Below are positions 42,311-53,033 of a stretch of 64,000 bases of DNA, piece after piece (the first letter of the stretch is position 1; each line of letters starts with the position of its first letter). The DNA is from Planctomycetota bacterium. Lineage in GTDB: Bacteria > Planctomycetota > Phycisphaerae > UBA1845. The stretch is from contig JAJRWX010000009.1 of NCBI GenBank assembly GCA_024276605.1, positions 1 to 64,000 on the forward strand, in the 5' to 3' direction. The notes under the pieces were generated by a model. It was given only the letters and a program-made list of their open reading frames with translations. It did no database searches and was not told the DNA's origin. The translations under genes were made by a program, and so were the position numbers.

Positions 42311-44314
42311 TCATTTCAAATATATTTTTCCCTTCATCAACGCCGGTGGGGATACTTGTAGTGCCTGCAATATCGTCGGCGCTAAATCAATCAACTGTGG
42401 CGCTGCCGACAGTATAGGCTTATTGCTGAACACCACACCGGGCACTTCATCCGCCGCCATACAATGATCCGCGCTCCATGCCTCCGTATTGTCACTGACC
42501 ATCACATCACTGATATCACCCAACGAAGTAGACCACGACGCACGATATTCACGGTAATAACCTACAATCAAATCTGGCGCATCTCCCGTCATGGGACCGT
42601 GATAAACCTCATCCGTACGATACACTTCTTTCACAATAAGATGACCATCCTCCGGGTCACGCACTTTGAGCAACTTCTCACGAATCTCCTCCAGCATCGC
42701 ATCTCGCTTACGCCTGGTGACAATGCCAAATTTTTCCCGCCCCTGCAAATTGATATACAAGCCGTTAAGGCCCAGTCCATAAGCAGTTGTGCGAGACCAA
42801 TCCACACTTCCCTTGCCGCTCACCCGCAAAATCGACTTGCAATCCGCCGGTAGAATATACCCCTCCTGCCTCAACCAGGTATTCAAATTAAACTGCCGGC
42901 GAAAGGTTGAAAAACCATGATCCGACATCACCAATACGGTTGCCGTTTCACCGTATTCTTCCAACACTTGACCAACCACACCGTCCATCCGCTGATATAA
43001 ATCCTCAACCACTTGATGATACTTCTTGGCCATCTCCGGCGAGCGAATCGGATGCTTCTTATCACTATCCCACCAGAACATGTGCGCTTGCAAGTCCGTA
43101 CTCGAAAAGTAAAAAAACAGCAGCCCATCGTCATACGTTTGCTTTGCGTAATCGAACAAAGTTAGCCGTTCTTCCAACACATAATCCGCTTGCTCGTGAT
43201 ATTCATGATCGGCAAATATCTTATTGCTCAGCGCCTTGTGGTCTTCTTGAAAACCCGTCGTATAAAACAAACCAAGCGCATCTGAAATATCCGTGATAAA
43301 ATCTTCCGGTTCGGAAATCACCTGCCCCGCCGGGTCGGAAGGGTCAATGTTGATCGGCGTCACATACAAGCGAAATCGATCGCTGACCTGTTGTAAATAA
43401 AACCGACAAATACCCTTCGCATGAGATGCCGGCATAAACGGGGGCATGCGCAATTCATAATCCAAACGGCACCAATCGCTCCACTCCCCCTCCTTGAGTA
43501 GAATCGTCTGCCCCTGCCATTCCAATCGCGCAGACTTTTGCTTGATATCACGATAGACCGTGACATCAATGGTCACCCGCTCAGGTAGTTGTAAGAATGT
43601 GTGCTCAGGGCCTAACAATCGAATCTTGGCCTTATCGCCCGAAAAAGTAATCGGTTCAATATAACCGCCGGCCACGGTCCGCGACCTTTCACCCTCGCCA
43701 AAAAACTGAGAGTCACCGCCTAACGACCCGAGTAAATCCGGCGTACCCATACCGCTCAAACAACACATATGGCCATGCTTGGATTTACTCGGTGGATAGT
43801 TCGCCGGTATGTCATAAATATGAACATTCACGCCGGCCTCATCCAAGTAATCCCAGAACGGCGTCCCCTCACGACGAAGCAATGTCTGCGTCGGTTGATG
43901 GTTAAAAGGCCAAAAATTCAGTGGGACATTAAAATCTTCCACTTCCCATCCTAAATCACCCTCGACCGTTTCCGCAGCCGAGTAATACGGCGCACACTGC
44001 CGTGAAGGATCACGATGGACAAAATCAAAAATACCGTGCACACCGGGATTTGCCCCGGTAATAAAATTAGACCACGCCACCGGACTCTGCGGCGGAATAC
44101 TGGTTCCCAAAGGCTTAAATCCCCCCGCGTCCCTCATCTTGGCCAAGTTGGGCAATTTTCCCTCATCCATGAGTCGAACGCAAAGACGGGGGTCCATCCC
44201 ATCAAAGCCGACCACCACTACACGAGGCCCCAAAGAAGAAGACGTATGCGCCTCCCGGCAAGACACGGCAACCGTCATCAATAATGCCATAATTGCGACA
44301 TTAAATAATTTCAT
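42311..44314 (-). CDS. Alkaline phosphatase-superfamily phosphodiesterase/nucleotide pyrophosphatase, lipoprotein (paralog 1)
   Basis: Lipobox-like LLMTVAVSCREA; RVVVVGFDGMDPRLCVRLMDEGKLPNLAKMRDAGG...SPVAWSNFITGANPGVHGIFDF; VMSDHGFSTFRRQFNLNTWL; TDEVYHGPMTGDAPDLIVGY. Confidence 0.88.
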   Translation of the reverse strand: MKLFNVAIMALLMTVAVSCREAHTSSSLGPRVVVVGFDGMDPRLCVRLMDEGKLPNLAKMRDAGGFKPLGTSIPPQSPVAWSNFITGANPGVHGIFDFVHRDPSRQCAPYYSAAETVEGDLGWEVEDFNVPLNFWPFNHQPTQTLLRREGTPFWDYLDEAGVNVHIYDIPANYPPSKSKHGHMCCLSGMGTPDLLGSLGGDSQFFGEGERSRTVAGGYIEPITFSGDKAKIRLLGPEHTFLQLPERVTIDVTVYRDIKQKSARLEWQGQTILLKEGEWSDWCRLDYELRMPPFMPASHAKGICRFYLQQVSDRFRLYVTPINIDPSDPAGQVISEPEDFITDISDALGLFYTTGFQEDHKALSNKIFADHEYHEQADYVLEERLTLFDYAKQTYDDGLLFFYFSSTDLQAHMFWWDSDKKHPIRSPEMAKKYHQVVEDLYQRMDGVVGQVLEEYGETATVLVMSDHGFSTFRRQFNLNTWLRQEGYILPADCKSILRVSGKGSVDWSRTTAYGLGLNGLYINLQGREKFGIVTRRKRDAMLEEIREKLLKVRDPEDGHLIVKEVYRTDEVYHGPMTGDAPDLIVGYYREYRASWSTSLGDISDVMVSDNTEAWSADHCMAADEVPGVVFSNKPILSAAPQLIDLAPTILQALQVSPPALMKGKIYLK

Positions 44315-44436
44315 CTTAAACGAGCCGAGGGCGAAATGTAATCCCGACTTGTCGGGAGCCTGCGCGGTGTCTCGACACGCATGTAAACCTCGTACGCGCA
44401 TAGAACTCACCGTGGCATGAATGAAAATCATCAATT

Positions 44437-46611
44437 TCACGAAACGGTCACCGCCTTCTGCTTTAGCTTCCCGTTACCATCGGCGTGACCATTCGTCGGA
44501 AATGTCCCATCAAGATCAGCTACCGTCAGCGGCCTGCCATCCATATGCCCCGGTACATCCACCCCAAACATATCCAACACCGTCGGACCAAGGTCCATCA
44601 AACGCGGATGCTGCGTATCAATCTTTCGGTTGCAATACAACACCCCGGGGATTAACTTGGGGTCAATACAATGATCGCCGCTCCAGGCCTTATCATTATC
44701 ATGAAAAAGCTTGTCTGTCGGCTGACCAATCGCAGCCTCCCAACTCACGCGATAACCCCGGTTGTATCCAATGATCAAATCAGGGCTTTCAGTTTTGTAA
44801 GGACCGGCATAAATTTTATGTGCATCGAACGCACGACTAATCGCCAGTTCATCCTTCTCCTCATCACGAAACCCTGTCAACTTCTCACACAATTCCTCAC
44901 GCAGCGCATCCGCATCCGCTGGATCGACAATACCCTGCGATTCGCGCCCTTTTATATTAAGCCAAATCCCCGCTAGGCCCAGGCAATACGCTTTCGTCTT
45001 GGACCAATCCACACCGGCTAGATACTTTTGCCCGCGTCCCTCCGGCTTCAATACCAAATAACCTTGCTGCTCCAGCCACACATTCAAATCCACCCCACGC
45101 CGAAACGAATTAAAACCATGATCCGAAATCACCATCAGCACCGTGTTATCATCATCACAGGCCTTCATCGTCTTTCCGACTAACTCGTCCATACGTTTAT
45201 ATAATTCTTCTATCGCATCACGATGTTGCACCTTCGCCTGCCCCTTATGAGCCGGATGGTCCTTATCGATATACCGCCAGAACATATGCTGAATTCGATC
45301 CACCCCATCAAACACACACACGCACAAACCGTTGCGAACTTTCTCTAAACCATCGAAGAACATCTTCTCGCGCTCTTCATCTGCCTCCAGACATTGATGC
45401 AAAAAATCGTCATCACCAAGCAAAACGGCATTAAGCCCCCAGGTATCCTCTGCCAATCCCAACGTCGCATATCGACCCTGATTTTTAGCCAGATAATTTG
45501 AAAACACCGACGGATAAGAAATTGGCATCGCCGGCTTCGCCGGATCAATCTGAATGGGCGTCACATATAAACGAAATTCCGGTTCAATCGCTTGCAACAA
45601 AAACTCGCAAATACCATCAACCTTGATACCAAGCCCAGCCTTGAACTTCACATTAACCCAAGGGCTATACTTCCCGCATGTAAGTTCCACACGCTCACCA
45701 TTAACCGTCAACACCGCAGAATCCTTACCCGTTATTTCAACCTCAAACGGGCACTGCATTGCCCCAGCTCCTTCACGCAATCCGTTGTCCGGCCCGACCA
45801 AATACGACCGCACTAGATTGCCTTCGCGTTTCACACGGATCTGCTCACCCCCGATATGTTCCTCCTGAGTCGATTCACCGCTGCTATAAAACGAAAACGT
45901 ACCTTGGCTACCACGCAGGTCCGGCACGCACATCGCAGAAAGAAGCACACCACGAAAAGGCTCAGCCGGAAACGTAATCGGGACGCGAATGATGTTGCCG
46001 AAAATACCATGCTCGCCGAGTGTATTCCAAAACGGCTTCCCCTTACGCATCAGGCGAATATCAGACTTGCCCAGCGGAATGGAATACTTACCAAGCTTCA
46101 AAACTCGACGCGGGCCGTGAATACTGACCGACGAAAGCTCGGGTAAATAATTGCGCGTATTACGCGTCAGAAAATCAAAAATGTTATGCTTTCCGGGATT
46201 GCACCCCGTCAAAAAACTTGACCAAGCCACAGGCGATAACGGCGGCGCAGTCGTACCCAGCCGCGTGAACGTACCCTTCCGTTTCAACTTTGACAGGTTG
46301 GGCATCTTACCTTCAGCCATATACTTCTCAGCCAACGTAGGCTCCATGCCATCCAAGCCCAAAATCACAAACCGCTTGGTGCGTGCTCGCGCCATCGCAT
46401 GACGGCCACGAAGAAAACGAAACAACCAACGTGTAGGCCAAAGAACAATCGCAGCCGCCCCGGATAGAAACGCCAGGAAAAAAGCCACCAATGACGAACC
46501 CACCGCAAACCCCGCACCCGGTCCGATGTACGCCTGGGCAGTTGGTGCATCGCACAGCACGAACGCACCCGTCAATAAGATAACGCTCAACCCTGTCTTG
46601 TATCTTCGCAT
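44437..46611 (-). CDS. Alkaline phosphatase-superfamily phosphodiesterase/nucleotide pyrophosphatase, membrane-anchored (paralog 2)
   Basis: N-terminal TMs with AYIGPGAGFAVGSSLVAFFLAFLSG; RFVILGLDGMEPTLAEKYMAEGKMPNLSKLKRKG...SPVAWSSFLTGCNPGKHNIFDFL; VISDHGFNSFRRGVDLNVWL. Confidence 0.9.
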   Translation of the reverse strand: MRRYKTGLSVILLTGAFVLCDAPTAQAYIGPGAGFAVGSSLVAFFLAFLSGAAAIVLWPTRWLFRFLRGRHAMARARTKRFVILGLDGMEPTLAEKYMAEGKMPNLSKLKRKGTFTRLGTTAPPLSPVAWSSFLTGCNPGKHNIFDFLTRNTRNYLPELSSVSIHGPRRVLKLGKYSIPLGKSDIRLMRKGKPFWNTLGEHGIFGNIIRVPITFPAEPFRGVLLSAMCVPDLRGSQGTFSFYSSGESTQEEHIGGEQIRVKREGNLVRSYLVGPDNGLREGAGAMQCPFEVEITGKDSAVLTVNGERVELTCGKYSPWVNVKFKAGLGIKVDGICEFLLQAIEPEFRLYVTPIQIDPAKPAMPISYPSVFSNYLAKNQGRYATLGLAEDTWGLNAVLLGDDDFLHQCLEADEEREKMFFDGLEKVRNGLCVCVFDGVDRIQHMFWRYIDKDHPAHKGQAKVQHRDAIEELYKRMDELVGKTMKACDDDNTVLMVISDHGFNSFRRGVDLNVWLEQQGYLVLKPEGRGQKYLAGVDWSKTKAYCLGLAGIWLNIKGRESQGIVDPADADALREELCEKLTGFRDEEKDELAISRAFDAHKIYAGPYKTESPDLIIGYNRGYRVSWEAAIGQPTDKLFHDNDKAWSGDHCIDPKLIPGVLYCNRKIDTQHPRLMDLGPTVLDMFGVDVPGHMDGRPLTVADLDGTFPTNGHADGNGKLKQKAVTVS

Positions 46612-46686
46612 GTTAGTTATTCGAGTCACTTCCACTTTATCATACCTGCGGTTATGTCTTTAGGACATGCAGCAATCTACCATACC

Positions 46687-46712
46687 GAGCCGCACGCTTC
46701 AGCTTGCGCGGA
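46687..46712. repeat. Imperfect palindromic intergenic repeat (GAGCCGCACGCTTCAGCTTGCGCGGA)
   Basis: Same family as 40852-40877. Confidence 0.55.
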
Positions 46713-47154
46713 GCTTCAATATTCAAGCAAGCTATGGGAAACACAACGCACACCTAACTTCCAGCCGGTTACACCTCCGAAGTTTCACCACGGCTCTTCA
46801 AATACTCGCGCACATACAGTTATACATCGGTAATAGCCAACGTCACGCCAAGCCCGCCGCTACCCACCATTATCGCTCCAAACTTCAACCGTGCAGCCTC
46901 AGACCGTAGCATACTCAATAATTCAATAAACAACGTTGTATCGTCAATTGACACAATAAGAATCATATTCCCGGACGCTATAGTAGGATAGAGCTTACCC
47001 TAGCTCAGTCATGTAACATTAGATGTATACTGTCACCGATCACTTCAAAACCAACCATCGATCGATAATAGAACAAATCTCCCGTCCAACAGTGAGCCGG
47101 ACATCTCGATAGCCTTTCAAAGGGTGTGATTCGGTTGCTGGAGATGGGCGGTTA

Positions 47155-48978
47155 TTACGATTGCCTGTCCAGTTCTTGTTGGTAGCTGTGCATGACGGCA
47201 CGGCGCGTGATGAGACCTAAGACGGGGCCGGATTACAAATCCTCGACAACGGGTAGCGACTCGACATCGCTGCGAGCGAATTTATCCAGTACGACGTCCA
47301 ATGTTTCGTTGGGCGTAACCGGCGATATACCGGAGCGCATGAGTTCTTGCACGATGAGCAGGGACACCGCCTCGGGTTGTAATAGTGCGGTACGTACGTC
47401 ACGTCCGGTGACGATGCCGAGTAAGGCATCTTGATCGTCCACAACGACAAAATCGGTGGCTTCAGTCTTAGCTGCTAAGTCCAAGAGTTGCTGCAAAGGG
47501 TCTGCGGGGTGGACGAATGCCGTATCCATCCGGCGAACATCCGAGACGGTAATTCTTCGCAGGATGGTCAAATCGGTGATTGATCCAACGCGCACACCAC
47601 GACGTCGTAGTTTTAGCGTATATATACTATCGCGCAACATCGTTTGTGCGCCCGCTGTAGCGATAATTGCAGCGAACATGACGGGGAGAATGACTTTAGG
47701 TTCGCGCGTGATTTCATAAAGCATGACGATGGCGGTAAGTGGCGCATGGGTTGTCCCGGCGATTAGGGCGGCCATACCGACCAGCGCATAAGCACTGACG
47801 TGTGAAGGGTCTATCCATCCTATCCCGGCCAAGGCCATACCGAAAGCAGCACCGAGTGTGGCACCGAGTAATAATGATCGCGCAAAGACACCACCGGAAC
47901 CTCCACTACCGAGCGTAAAACAGGTAGCCAAAGTTTTCAGACCGAACAACAAAAGCAGCCAACCCACCGAAGATGTTAATACATCTTGACTAAGTAAAAA
48001 GTTAATCGCGGGATAACCGTTACCAAAAAAGGCCGGAACGGAGGCATCTTGAGACATGGTGACGAAGATCGCGCCGCTGGTACCAAGTAGGGCTGCGCCG
48101 ATGGCGGGCTTCATAAATTCGGGTATGCGAAGCCAATCGGAAAAGTCTTCGGTAAGGTACAACGCGCGAATGAAAAGGACCGCGGCTATAGCGGCTAACA
48201 GCCCGAGTATCAGGAAAAACGGCAATTCATACCCCGAAAATAGATAACCGGCATCACGCAAGGCGCTCACTTCGAAAATGGCTGTGTCATCCAAACGAAG
48301 TGCATGCATGACTGAACAACTGATGACACTACTGAAGACGATGGGCGAGAACGTTTTGAAGGAGAAATCACGAAGAAAAATTTCCAGGGCAAACATGACG
48401 CCGGCGATGGGTGCATTAAAGATAGCGGCGATACCTGCAGAAACACCACAAGCCACGACGATACCCATTTGTCGTGGATGAATTTGTAAAAATTGGCCCG
48501 TACGACTACCCAAAGCTGCACCAATTTGCACGATCGGCCCCTCGGTTCCGGCAGAACCGCCTGATCCGATAGTTAACGCACTGGCGACGGCCTTAGCGGC
48601 GGCCACGCGACCTCTGATAATGCCGGATTTTCTTGTCATGGCATCCATGACTTCGGGGACGCCGTGCCCTTTGGCTTCTTTGGCGAAAGCACTGGTGATG
48701 ATGCCCACGGCTAAACCGCCGACTGCCGGTATAAGAATCAGCATCCAGACCCGGCCATGATAGAGCCCCGTGCTGTCACCGTGACCGTAAGCAAAAACAT
48801 GGGCTGACTCGATCAGATTAAAAAATAAATGCGCGAAGACGCCGGTCATGCCACCAATAAAGATGGACACAAGAATGAGAAAATACTCATCACCGAAACC
48901 AACCCGGGCAATCAAACGCGCCAGGCGATTGCGTGTTCGCTGGCCACGCACGGCTAATCGTTTAATTTTAGTAGTCAA
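47155..48978 (-). CDS. ClC-type chloride channel with C-terminal CBS pair; in-frame TAA at 47233-47235 truncates the last CBS segment
   Basis: GSGGSAGTEGPIVQIGAALGSR, GVFARSLLLGATLGAAFG, two CBS motifs; ORF ends SLPVVEDL-TAA, and the same frame continues SGPVLGLITRRAVMHSYQQELDRQS-TAA. Confidence 0.85.
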
Positions 48979-49260
48979 CAGGGAACCTCTACGTAATCGC
49001 TATTAATCGTACCATACCATATAAAGGCGGCGTGCTGACAAACATGCGGGTGTTAAACATGAGGGTTCGAGAGTAAATAAGTTTCCCGGTTTCACGCAGC
49101 GACCGACGAGTCGGAATGATAGTCCGACTAGAAGTCGTTTGTTCATGGTAACACCACACGTGCGGAAGACCACTTCCTTGACGCGCGGTTCGACTGGTAG
49201 CACCGCACGGGCAAAAAAACCCGTGGCTCAGTTCGTATTGAATAATCCAGCGCCGTCATA

Positions 49261-50280
49261 CTATCGGCGTAGTGTTAGTTTGGAAACAAGTAGCCCTGTT
49301 TCAAATAAGAGATACATTGGCCCGGCAAGCAATAGCTGGCTAACGACGTCCGGGGGGGTAAGCATAGCTGACAATACCACCATAGCTAATAGTACGTAGC
49401 GACGACCTTTTTTCATGGTCTCTACGGGGACGATGCCCGACCAGGCCAGGAAAAAGACAGCGATGGGAGTCTCGAAGGCAATACCAAAAGCCAGGGCTAA
49501 GGTGAGCACGAAAGAGATATACGAATCTAGGGCGAATTGGCTTTTCATGGGTGCATCACGAGCACCTAGTTGCAGGGGGACGGAGAAAATATCCGTCGTG
49601 GTTTTGAACATGAGGCGCCGGGTGGTGGTATTGATCCACCAATCGCCGGGTTTGGGGGATGGTGGATCTTCGGCCAAAGCAGACATTGTGGTTGATGTGG
49701 TAATATCACCGACTGGTGGCGTATCGGCATGCTCAGGGAGAACCATTTGCTCGAAACGAGAGGGCTGTAAATCCGGCAAATCAAAGCCGGCGTTAAAGGT
49801 GATGAAAAATTGTAGGACGATCGGCAATACGATGTAATATAGAAACAACACCCCTATGACAAAAAGAGCTAATGACGATGGAGCGAGTGTTCGAACGAAT
49901 CGTTTTTCGTGTGTGTGTAATCCCGATTGGATGAAAGACCAGAATTGATAGATCATCCAAGGCATCGCAATTATCAAACCTGATAGGAATGAAATTTTCA
50001 GATAAGCCACAAAACCACCCATGGGGGATAAGACCATCAAAGATGGTTGTAGTCCGTTGGCGTATTGCACGGTGAGCAGTGGGTTGCAAACGATTTCAAG
50101 AATATATTTCCCTATCGAAAAGGATAGGATGGCGGCTAAGACAACGCCCAAGAGTGCACGTATAAGATAATTTCGCAACTCGTCGAGATGGTCGCCGAAC
50201 GACATACGCGAATGGGCAAAGGGGTCTTGAACGCTATCGGTCGAAGCGTTTGAACCTGGTTCTGAGTTATTTTGCGTCAT
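49261..50280 (-). CDS. tatC: Sec-independent protein translocase TatC
   Basis: MSFGDHLDELRNYLIRALLGVVLAAILSF; multiple TMs; FALDSYISFVLTLALAFGIAFETPIAVFFLAWSGIV; PPDVVSQLLLAGPMYLLFETGLLVS. Confidence 0.95.
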   Translation of the reverse strand: MTQNNSEPGSNASTDSVQDPFAHSRMSFGDHLDELRNYLIRALLGVVLAAILSFSIGKYILEIVCNPLLTVQYANGLQPSLMVLSPMGGFVAYLKISFLSGLIIAMPWMIYQFWSFIQSGLHTHEKRFVRTLAPSSLALFVIGVLFLYYIVLPIVLQFFITFNAGFDLPDLQPSRFEQMVLPEHADTPPVGDITTSTTMSALAEDPPSPKPGDWWINTTTRRLMFKTTTDIFSVPLQLGARDAPMKSQFALDSYISFVLTLALAFGIAFETPIAVFFLAWSGIVPVETMKKGRRYVLLAMVVLSAMLTPPDVVSQLLLAGPMYLLFETGLLVSKLTLRR

Positions 50281-50360
50281 ACGTCTGACATTCTATCAAC
50301 AAAAATTACAGGCGCACAAAGGATCAATCCATAGACGATACGCCCTAGATAATTTCGATT

Positions 50361-51668
50361 TTACTGTTTCGTCTCCGTCAGGGAAATCGCCTGGCTGGCA
50401 TGCCTGGCTGATAGGATGCGCCGAGGCAATTCTACATCGGAAAAAGTTGACTTAGCCCCGTCCTTCGTCCTACGAATCTGTTCGCGTATCTGCCACGCAC
50501 GGTTGCACCAATTAGCATAGGTGCAGCGTATCGTAGCGCCTGGTTCATCCAGAGAAGCCTGGTACCCGTTCAACCAATCACGCAACTGGTGAACCGATAT
50601 CCGGGCAAGTTCCAACGATTCACCGACACCAATTTTTTCAATGCGGTTGGGGGTAAAACTTATTGGATCAGGCGACACGGGAATATTAATCACTCTATCG
50701 TGCGTACTATACTCCCAGCGAACTTGCGCAAAAGGTAGTCGTGGTCCGAAATTCTTGTTGATGTAAATAGGCTTGTCGGATGCGCAATGTGCTCTTGCGA
50801 TCACGAATTCATTTTCCAAGGAAACGCTGATCGTGCCCATGATCTGATGGCGCGACACCGTAGGCGGCGCTGCTTGGGAAATGTTGATCTGCACTTCGTT
50901 GCTAACGACTCGTCCTACCTTGTCGGCTAATAGCGCAGCGTCGGTCCATTGCGGTGTGTAGTCGAAGATAATGCGATAGGCCCCTTTTTCGTAAAGAGGG
51001 TAGCGTGCCCAACCGCGATTAAACCCTCGTAATGTAATCCGCACTTGGTCTCCCGGTGCCAAGGTATTGACTGTACCGCCTTCGACCCGTTGCTCGACCA
51101 CATGGGATACGTCGGGATATTCTGATATGTCGTCGATGATGATATTGACTTCTGATCCGTCGGGGGCAATGATGCGCAGATATTCCGCGGCGTCTAACAT
51201 GTTGCCAACCTGACGTCCTTCTTTGGTCTTCGCGACTAATGGCGGAACCAGCTCAAATGGAACGCGGGCCGGCAAGTGCGTGAGATTGACAAAAGTCAAT
51301 GTCAGGTCCATAGGCTCATGCCAACGCACGCTTGACGACGAGATAGCCAGGGAGACTTCCACGCCGCTGAACATGAGTGCATCCAGTGTTGTAAGCAGAT
51401 GCTTAGCCCGCAAAGAGATTTCCGCCTGACCTTTTTCGGCAGCTTCTTTGAGAAGTTCATAGGCTTCATTGCCCAAGTTACAAATACGCCGCGATGCTTG
51501 TGCACGTACCTCGTAACTCGTGTTGCCTAGTTGTTCGATCAGTTGACGTATAGCTGATGCGTTAGTGGGAGCATCATCTTCTGTTTTGTTATCCTGGGCT
51601 TTCGACCAGGAGGATCCCATGGCCAATAGGATAGTGAAGGCTACAAGGTTTTTTTGTCTACGTTGCAT
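50361..51668 (-). CDS. Secreted hypothetical protein with HEAT-like N-terminal region
   Basis: Signal peptide MQRRQKNLVAFTILLAMGSSWSKAQ, HEAT-like ASAIRQLIEQLGNTSYEVRAQASRRICNLGNEAYELLKEAAEKG, then beta-rich domain. Confidence 0.7.
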   Translation of the reverse strand: MQRRQKNLVAFTILLAMGSSWSKAQDNKTEDDAPTNASAIRQLIEQLGNTSYEVRAQASRRICNLGNEAYELLKEAAEKGQAEISLRAKHLLTTLDALMFSGVEVSLAISSSSVRWHEPMDLTLTFVNLTHLPARVPFELVPPLVAKTKEGRQVGNMLDAAEYLRIIAPDGSEVNIIIDDISEYPDVSHVVEQRVEGGTVNTLAPGDQVRITLRGFNRGWARYPLYEKGAYRIIFDYTPQWTDAALLADKVGRVVSNEVQINISQAAPPTVSRHQIMGTISVSLENEFVIARAHCASDKPIYINKNFGPRLPFAQVRWEYSTHDRVINIPVSPDPISFTPNRIEKIGVGESLELARISVHQLRDWLNGYQASLDEPGATIRCTYANWCNRAWQIREQIRRTKDGAKSTFSDVELPRRILSARHASQAISLTETKQ

Positions 51669-51717
51669 GATGATCTTCCATGATCGTAAGATCGAACACA
51701 CCCTGAAAAGTAGCGGC

Positions 51718-52662
51718 TTATTCATTTTGTAAAGATTCAAACCTGGCAAAACCCAGCGCGTGAACGGCATCCACGTTACGGTTGTGGAGCGAAAGTAAAA
51801 GACGACGCACCTTCTCTGTGACACGTTTTTTCGCCGAAGCACAAGCGACAAACACGGCGTCCGGGATACTCTCCGATTCTATCACATCCGTGCGACCAAG
51901 CTCCACGAACTGGTTCTTACTAAACGTATACAGCAGAGGCAACCAGATACCGCCGGTGTCAGGATAGGCATCATACTCCGATGCTTCGATGATACCAGCC
52001 GGGGTACCGAGTCGATAGACAATTTCTTTGGCCGCTTCACGCGAGGAGATATGATTCTGTAAGGCGCCCTCGAAACCAGTGATCGCAAATTCCTGCTGAA
52101 TATCCGATGGCGAGACCCCGGCTTCATCTAATTTTTTGAGTGCGGCGAAAAAGAGAACCGGATCGCGGCGCGGGCCGAATGCAAACTGCTTGCCTTTTAT
52201 ATCCGCCAGTGAGGTAATGCCGGTTCGGGCACCAGCGACTAAGACACCCTGCCTGCGCAAGACTTTTCCTCGGGCAAGCACAGTCAATTCAAGTCCATCG
52301 GCTTGGAACTTGGCGACATCCGCTTGACTGATGATGGCATATTGACATCTTCCGGACTTTAACATGGCTGCAATTTGAAATGGTTTGAGCGGCTCAATTT
52401 TTACGGGGCGAAGCAGCCCAACCGAAATGTCACGCTGCAGCGCGCCCCAGGGTGATTCGCGTTTTATAAACGCCCATTGATTGGTATCGAAAACGCCGGT
52501 GTCGGCATCAGCGATCGCGATGCGAATAGGTTTACCTGTGAATGGCAAAAGGGATTCAAGCTCGAACGGATTCCAAATCAAATCCGTCGTACCGCACCCG
52601 CTGCAATATATGACAAACAAGGAGATGAGTCGCAATAGGTGGCATCTGGTCATCGGCAACAT
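51718..52662 (-). CDS. PhnD/SsuA-like substrate-binding lipoprotein
   Basis: Lipobox-like VIYCSGCGTT; ...CQYAIISQADVAKFQADGLELTVLARGKVLRRQGVLVAGARTGITSLADIKGKQFAFGPRRDPVLFF; PhnD-type fold motif. Confidence 0.78.
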   Translation of the reverse strand: MLPMTRCHLLRLISLFVIYCSGCGTTDLIWNPFELESLLPFTGKPIRIAIADADTGVFDTNQWAFIKRESPWGALQRDISVGLLRPVKIEPLKPFQIAAMLKSGRCQYAIISQADVAKFQADGLELTVLARGKVLRRQGVLVAGARTGITSLADIKGKQFAFGPRRDPVLFFAALKKLDEAGVSPSDIQQEFAITGFEGALQNHISSREAAKEIVYRLGTPAGIIEASEYDAYPDTGGIWLPLLYTFSKNQFVELGRTDVIESESIPDAVFVACASAKKRVTEKVRRLLLSLHNRNVDAVHALGFARFESLQNE

Positions 52663-52868
52663 ACCTGGTCAGGGCTACAACTCCGTACATCCTTATACAC
52701 AATAGCGCTGTCACACATCAATTGGTAGTTACTCCAAGCTGATCTAAATATCATCCCAGCGTACGGGAAATGCTTCCTGACGGGCATAGCTAGGTTTTTG
52801 TCCAACCCATCACCACCAACCATGCCCCAGCGCTAGATGCCACAAAAAAAGTGAGCTTGTTATACACA

Positions 52869-52938
52869 CTCCCGGAGTATAAGTCGGCAAAGATGCACCC
52901 ACAACTTTGATCCTGGCGGTTGGCTACTTATCCGGGAG
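52869..52938. repeat. Structured inverted repeat, nested hairpins, between divergent genes
   Basis: Outer arms CTCCCGGA(GTA)TAAGT 52869-52884 and ACTTATCCGGGAG 52926-52938; inner CAAAG/CTTTG. Confidence 0.55.
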
Positions 52939-53033
52939 AGTACGACACATCGTAAATACTCATGCCATATTCACATGATGATTAGCTGTGTGATTGGGGT
53001 GACTAACGTATTCATCCGCCATATCATGTACTT

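Noticed and set aside
41646-42467. 273-aa + strand ORF
   Set aside because: Antisense to the membrane protein, RHH and phosphodiesterase genes; no family recognised, composition consistent with a shadow ORF.
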